From assembly GCF_900141705.1 (NCBI RefSeq), contig NZ_FQYM01000008.1, positions 33,141 through 97,140 on the forward strand: a DNA stretch of 64,000 nt, read 5' to 3'. Positions 60,234 through 64,000 of the stretch are shown piece after piece. Each line of letters begins with the position of its first letter. The first letter of the stretch is position 1. The translations under genes and the position numbers were made by a program. Under the pieces are notes generated by a model that searched no databases, was not told the origin of the DNA, and saw only the letters and a list, made by a program, of their open reading frames with translations. The stretch is from Fibrobacter sp. UWP2. GTDB taxonomy: Bacteria > Fibrobacterota > Fibrobacteria > Fibrobacterales > Fibrobacteraceae.

Positions 60234-61278
60234 ATTGAAAAATCTTGACTTGGAGATTTCTAATCCGTGTAATGAACATTGCATTCATTGTTATAGAACG
60301 TGCGAACAGACCAAGCGGGGTTTTCTTTCTATTGATGATGTCAAGGAAATATTTGACGCTATAAAACCCATCCGCGAAGAAAAAATTAATGTTCTTTTGA
60401 CTGGAGGCGAAACGTTATTAAACAGGGACTGGAGAAAAATTTTAGTCCACTCTATGGAGGAAAATGCCAGAGTAACCTTGTTTACGAACGGAACTTTGAT
60501 GAGTGACAAAGATGTTCAATTTCTCGCTAAATTCAAGAATAATCCGCATTTTAAGGAAGTTCAAATATCGCTCTATTCGTTGCAACCTGAAATACATGAT
60601 GCCATAACAGGGTTTAAGGGCTCATGCGAAAAATCTCTTAAAACTATTAGTGCGCTAAAAGCCGCAGGAATACAGGTTTTTGTTTCCAGTCCTGTTATGA
60701 AATCAAATATGATGACTATTCCCGCCTTGATGCGATATATGGATAATGCAGAAATTGGCAATTGTGCAAATCTTTTTATTTTTGAAAACTCTGATTATGA
60801 AGGCGTAAACATTGGACATAGGCTTTCTGTTGAAGATTTGGAAATCTTCTATGCAGAAACGTCAAAAAACAATTTTGAGTTGGGGTATGTTTGGGGATTT
60901 AGTTGTAAAAATGGAAAAGATTTAAATTCGCTCTTTTATGAGTATGCCGCATCGGGTGTTCTAATTTCAGGCGATGGAAGTATTTACCCTATGATTGGTT
61001 GGTATGAAAAATTGGGGAATATCCACAAAGATTCGGTGGAAAATGTTTTCTTGAACAATCCGTTGCTAGCGAAATGTCGTCAAATAAAAATCGGAGATTT
61101 TAAGGAATGTCGTGAATGTGACGATATAGGCTATTGTTCCTTCTGTCCTATATCCCATTTGACTGCGAATAAAGGTCAATTAGGAAAATTGAGCAAGGAT
61201 TATTGTGATTATGTTCATTTGATTAGACAGATGGCGGAACGTAGGGATGCTGCTAAAGCGGAAATGAAAATAGGATGA
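60226..61278 (+). CDS. Second radical SAM/SPASM protein of the RiPP operon
   Basis: 350 residues from the ATG at 60226, overlapping the previous gene by 8 bases. The cluster motif is C15-NEH-C19-IH-C22, followed by LTGGETL and FTNGTLM. It lacks the recognition domain of the first enzyme but shares much of its core (LYSLQPEIHDAITGFKGSCEK against LYSVIPEEHDHITQLKGSCAK), so the pair arose by duplication. The C-terminal region (SGDGSIYPMIGWYEKLGNI, CRECDDIGYCSFCPISH) has fewer Cys than a full SPASM set: the usual Cys after 'IYP' is Met. It may carry out a second modification or assist the first enzyme. Confidence 0.85.
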   Translation: MPKLKNLDLEISNPCNEHCIHCYRTCEQTKRGFLSIDDVKEIFDAIKPIREEKINVLLTGGETLLNRDWRKILVHSMEENARVTLFTNGTLMSDKDVQFLAKFKNNPHFKEVQISLYSLQPEIHDAITGFKGSCEKSLKTISALKAAGIQVFVSSPVMKSNMMTIPALMRYMDNAEIGNCANLFIFENSDYEGVNIGHRLSVEDLEIFYAETSKNNFELGYVWGFSCKNGKDLNSLFYEYAASGVLISGDGSIYPMIGWYEKLGNIHKDSVENVFLNNPLLAKCRQIKIGDFKECRECDDIGYCSFCPISHLTANKGQLGKLSKDYCDYVHLIRQMAERRDAAKAEMKIG

Positions 61279-62045
61279 ATTTTTTCGATTTTCATGTGCA
61301 TATAGGGCAATATTTTGACGACTATTACACGCCGCCACGAATACTACGCACGCTGATACTGTCGGGGATCACGCATTTCGCTTATTCTAGCACCAGCACG
61401 ATCGTCACGGATAATCCTGGTTTTTTGCTAGAAGAACGTGTCGCTATGCATGAACTTTCGAAAGGTCGAGCCAAACCCATTTTGTGGGTAACGCATGATA
61501 TGCTTAAACGTTCTCGGGACTTGTCTTTGTATATGAGCGAAAAGGGTGGAAAAATTTGTGGGCTGAAAATTCATGGTGATTCCGAGAAATGGATACCTAC
61601 TGCGTCGAACAAATGTTTTACGCGAGTCTTTGAAATTGCGAGGGAATTGGGACTGTTTGTGAAAGTCCATACGGGTGAAAAGAACGATTGGTGTAATGCA
61701 GGAAATTTTGGGCATATTTGTAAAATCTATAGCGATGTTCCTGTAATTCTTGCTCATGGACGCCCGTTATCTCCTGCCATCTATGTTTTGATGAAAAATC
61801 CGAACGCCTATGTAGATACCTCTTTTATGCCACATAATCAGCTGCGAAATCTTATTCATGTTGCACGAGAACAGGGATTTATTGATCGGATTCTTTTCGG
61901 GACGGATACTCCCATCCCTGGGCGTTACCTGAAAAGCTCCCTCCCGAGGCACTTGCGGGCGCGAATTGCCGCCAGCAAGCAAATTGCGGGTAAGGATTGG
62001 AAGAAAATTTCGTGGGAGAACGCAAAAAAGCTGATTTCCTTTTGA
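61275..62045 (+). CDS. Amidohydrolase-family metal-dependent hydrolase of the RiPP operon
   Basis: 256 residues beginning FFDFHVHIGQYFDDYY, the HxH metal motif of the amidohydrolase-2 group. LKIHGD and VKVHTGEK near 100-140, VILAHGRP near 160, and RILFGTDTPIPG near 215 provide the further His and the final Asp. All metal ligands appear present. The start overlaps the second radical SAM stop by 4 bases, so it belongs to the operon. It could trim the modified peptide, remove the leader, or act on a small-molecule side chain. A hydrolase is not a usual RiPP peptidase, which makes it notable. Confidence 0.82.
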   Translation: MNFFDFHVHIGQYFDDYYTPPRILRTLILSGITHFAYSSTSTIVTDNPGFLLEERVAMHELSKGRAKPILWVTHDMLKRSRDLSLYMSEKGGKICGLKIHGDSEKWIPTASNKCFTRVFEIARELGLFVKVHTGEKNDWCNAGNFGHICKIYSDVPVILAHGRPLSPAIYVLMKNPNAYVDTSFMPHNQLRNLIHVAREQGFIDRILFGTDTPIPGRYLKSSLPRHLRARIAASKQIAGKDWKKISWENAKKLISF

Positions 62046-62086
62046 CAAATTTGTAGCCTAAAGCGATTTATGAACGGAGCCCGCCT

Positions 62087-62737
62087 ATGAAAAGAATCCT
62101 TTTGTTATTACTTGCGTTTTCTGTCTTGACCTTTGCCGACAAACCGACGGGGGAGTGGAATATAACTTCCATCTTGGCCGTATATTCGACCGTTTGGGTG
62201 GCCGAAGGGACTCTAATCGATGCGGCGGGTGTCAAAGTCTGCCATTATACGGGGCAGATTGCTTTCCCTGCGGATGAAGAAGGCTTTTGCCCAACGGTGG
62301 AAATCAGACATTTGGCAAAGGCTGCTGCAGAATACAAGAGCAATCACATTGCGGGGCTCCATTGCTATTACGACTATGGCTTTCCTGCTGGCGGGCTCCT
62401 ATGGAGCATAGACAACTTGCGCGAAAGTTGCCCAGATATTATCGTCACTGTGTTTGTGAAGAGTGTCCCGAAGGTCATTGGGGAATACTATTTCAAGCCG
62501 ATGGAAAATCAGACAATATATTATGAAGACAAGACTCCCATTAGGCAGGTCTTGGACAATACCCGAGAAGTGATGGATCGCTTTGGCAAGAAATATGAGA
62601 ACCAGATTCGTTACCGCGACACTTACGACTGGGTGCAGCTTAAGCCTGGTCCAGGTTGGGATGCATGGGAGCGGCCGGGTAGCGTGTATGAACCGGGGCG
62701 AAATCCAAATGGAAAAAGCAAGGGTGTGTGGCGCTGA
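62087..62737 (+). CDS. Secreted protein, unknown
   Basis: 216 residues with signal peptide MKRILLLLLAFSVLTFA. The mature part has three or four Cys (VCHYTG, FCPTVEI, HCYYDY, SCPDII) and a Trp/Pro/Gly-rich C-terminus (GPGWDAWERPGSVYEP, GRNPNGKSKGVWR). No domain recognised. It starts 41 bases after the hydrolase and may still be in the RiPP transcript, but its signal peptide suggests a separate envelope role. The next gene encodes another small secreted protein. Confidence 0.6.
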   Translation: MKRILLLLLAFSVLTFADKPTGEWNITSILAVYSTVWVAEGTLIDAAGVKVCHYTGQIAFPADEEGFCPTVEIRHLAKAAAEYKSNHIAGLHCYYDYGFPAGGLLWSIDNLRESCPDIIVTVFVKSVPKVIGEYYFKPMENQTIYYEDKTPIRQVLDNTREVMDRFGKKYENQIRYRDTYDWVQLKPGPGWDAWERPGSVYEPGRNPNGKSKGVWR

Positions 62738-62748
62738 TAGGAAGTATC

Positions 62749-63189
62749 ATGAAAAGAAGTCATTTGATTATTGTTGTAGCGTTGTTCCTTTGCACATGCG
62801 CGATGACGCAAGACGGCGAAAATTGCTTCGACTTGCTTGCATCTGCTGAATTCAGTAGCATTTCAAGAATACATTGTCAAAACAGAACTTCGCTTTCTGA
62901 AGAAACTCAAACTGACTTTCGCGTGAATGTTCAACAAAAAAAGGATAATCCGTTTCGGGTCTGTTACGGGCTGGCTGATGGCGAAACCTGCTATGAAACG
63001 TATCGAAATTACACATACACGGAATGCCGCGAGATAACGCCGCCATATAAACACTGTAACGATGACCGTTTAGACGGTAACGAGGTTTGGAAAATTTACC
63101 ACACCACGGCGGGTGATACGTTAATGCTGGGTAATAATATCTTCGTGGCAATTACGGGCGAAGGCTGCTTTGTCGCGAAAAAGCGTTAG
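62749..63189 (+). CDS. Small secreted Cys-containing protein
   Basis: 146 residues from the ATG at 62749 (GGAAG upstream). The signal region MKRSHLIIVVALFLCTCAMT contains a possible lipobox near LCTC, so it may be a lipoprotein. The mature part has six or seven Cys (NCFDLL, HCQNRT, VCYGL, TCYETY, ECREIT, HCNDDR, GCFVAKK), consistent with a disulfide-bonded domain. No family recognised. It is the last plus-strand gene of module 2 before the orphan antitoxin. Confidence 0.55.
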   Translation: MKRSHLIIVVALFLCTCAMTQDGENCFDLLASAEFSSISRIHCQNRTSLSEETQTDFRVNVQQKKDNPFRVCYGLADGETCYETYRNYTYTECREITPPYKHCNDDRLDGNEVWKIYHTTAGDTLMLGNNIFVAITGEGCFVAKKR

Positions 63190-63222
63190 GGATAGCAAAC
63201 CGAACGTGTCGCCTGAAAACTT

Positions 63223-63507
63223 TTACTTACCAAGACTTTCCTTGATCATTGCTTTCGCATTTTTATAAGACTTTGCCTTGCGTTTGCCAGATGCAATTTC
63301 GTTAGCTTCTGCCATGGCGGCGATGGTTTCGTCGTTGGGAGAGTCGAGAGCGATCTCGAAAGGAATCTTGCGGAGGCGGACAACCTGCTTCAAGAAAACG
63401 GTGATTGCTGTTGACATGTTCAACCCGAGTTGGTCGAACAGGTTTTCGGCTTGCGTTTTGAGCTTCGAATCGATTCTTGCGCTGATGGTGTTCATTGTGG
63501 TTCCCAT
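63223..63507 (-). CDS. Orphan RelB/DinJ-family antitoxin (second copy)
   Basis: 94 residues, about 90% identical to the antitoxin at 45717-46001 by my count (nine or so changes, mostly in the C-terminal third: NAKAMIKESLGK against NANVMIKDILGE). The ribbon-helix-helix and the operator are kept, but no toxin gene follows; its expected place is occupied by about 30 unrelated bases and the previous convergent gene. The changes cluster where an antitoxin holds its toxin, as expected if toxin binding is no longer selected. It may cross-regulate the intact pair. Confidence 0.85.
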   Translation of the reverse strand: MGTTMNTISARIDSKLKTQAENLFDQLGLNMSTAITVFLKQVVRLRKIPFEIALDSPNDETIAAMAEANEIASGKRKAKSYKNAKAMIKESLGK

Positions 63508-63521
63508 AAAGTGCTCCTTTT

Positions 63522-63551
63522 TACTAAAATTTATATAGAAATTAGTAAAAG
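63522..63551. promoter_or_regulatory. Operator of the orphan antitoxin
   Basis: The TTTACTAA (63522-63529) and TTAGTAAA (63544-63551) inverted repeat of the first locus is fully kept here, with the same 14-base spacing. Confidence 0.65.
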
Positions 63552-63610
63552 AGCAATACAGTGTATTAAATTTTATCCATATTTACCCGCTACAGAACAT
63601 CAAAGACGCC

Positions 63611-63903
63611 ATGATCTTCAACAACGAAATGATGAAGATGGACAAGCGCTACCGCGAACCGTGCGAAACGTTCGTGAAGTTGCTGCACCCGTTTGCCCCG
63701 CACATCGCCGAAGAAATGTGGAGCATCCTCGGTCACAACGAATCGCTCACGAACGTCGCTTGGCCCGAAGCCGACCACTCCAAGGCCGTAGAAAACACCG
63801 TGGAAGTCGTGTTCCAGGTGAACGGCAAGGTCCGCGCCAAGGCAAGTGTCGCGAAGGACATGGACAAGGCCGCCCTCGAAAAGCTCGCACTTGACAACGA
63901 ACG
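63611..63903 (+). pseudogene. leuS 3' fragment, third copy
   Basis: The 290-odd bases match leuS from 42478 onward and encode about 96 residues of its C-terminal domain, from [20 protein letters not shown] on. Near the end it diverges (LALDNER against LAMENER). It stops at about 63903, before the KAIVVPGK end. Its left border joins, at 63610, the broken end of the small membrane gene duplicated from 46079. It is therefore a double junction produced by recombination. Confidence 0.85.
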
Positions 63904-64000
63904 AGGAATTTGTCCCTTTTTTAGTTGAAAATCCAGGTCTCCAACTGGTGTAAATCTAGGCTATTAGCGCTTCATTGTCAAGTAGTTTCATGCTCTTTTC
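63904..64000. other. Unassigned edge sequence interrupting the third leuS fragment
   Basis: leuS homology stops abruptly at about 63903. On the minus strand a reading frame comes in from the right edge and ends at 63956 (last residues SMKLLDNEALIA). It could be the end of a transposase inserted in the leuS fragment, but only about 14 residues are visible. No other feature seen. Confidence 0.25.

Overview
The window looks like chromosomal DNA of a Fibrobacter-type bacterium (gut or rumen Fibrobacterota). The evidence is the run of lipoproteins with an 'ACGDDSS' lipobox followed by poly-Ser linkers, the many outer-membrane beta-barrels ending in Phe, Bacteroidota-like TAnnTTTG promoter motifs, and a Cys-rich RiPP cluster of the kind I recall being named 'FibroRumin'. 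The genus call is inference; no rRNA or tRNA gene was seen.

Bases 1-42.9 kb are GC-rich, densely packed core-type genome. In order: a truncated BASS transporter, a tiny lipoprotein, an AspT/YidE-type transporter with a divergent LysR regulator, a DXS-like enzyme with an altered ThDP motif, cupin, phosphohexomutase, glucokinase, DEAD-box helicase, a small barrel, and a Fic protein with a broken catalytic motif. Then come a cobalamin riboswitch controlling a BtuB-like receptor and a BtuG-like propeller lipoprotein; prmA, ygiQ-type radical SAM, flavin oxidoreductase and queH; several lipoproteins and a Cys-repeat protein; a lipoprotein/radical-SAM pair; rsmG; a PorV-like barrel with an embedded propeller; a triple-FKBP isomerase; a DUF1538 transporter with two PII proteins; a membrane-anchored spermidine-synthase-like protein; two paralogous barrels; a large lipoprotein; and leuS.

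Bases 42.9-64 kb form a mosaic accessory island built on the 3' end of leuS. Intact leuS is followed by a second copy of its last ~840 coding bases at 54.9 kb and a third, shorter piece at 63.6 kb. Short remnants of an older leuS tail sit directly behind the first two copies. Between the leuS pieces lie two modules. Module 1 (43-54.6 kb) is strongly AT-rich and holds an unknown 510-aa protein, three tiny proteins, a YafQ/DinJ-type toxin-antitoxin pair, a candidate structured RNA, and an operon of UvrD helicase-nuclease, type III methyltransferase and type III restriction subunit. Module 2 (56-63.6 kb) holds a PIN toxin-antitoxin pair, a second copy of the candidate RNA, a membrane protein, and a RiPP operon: a 46-aa Cys-rich precursor, two small proteins, two radical SAM/SPASM enzymes and an amidohydrolase. 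It ends with two secreted proteins and an orphan copy of the module 1 antitoxin.

The observations most worth following are the leuS-end island architecture, the two-copy RNA with a covarying hairpin and kissing loops, the RiPP cluster, and the UvrD-Mod-Res operon.
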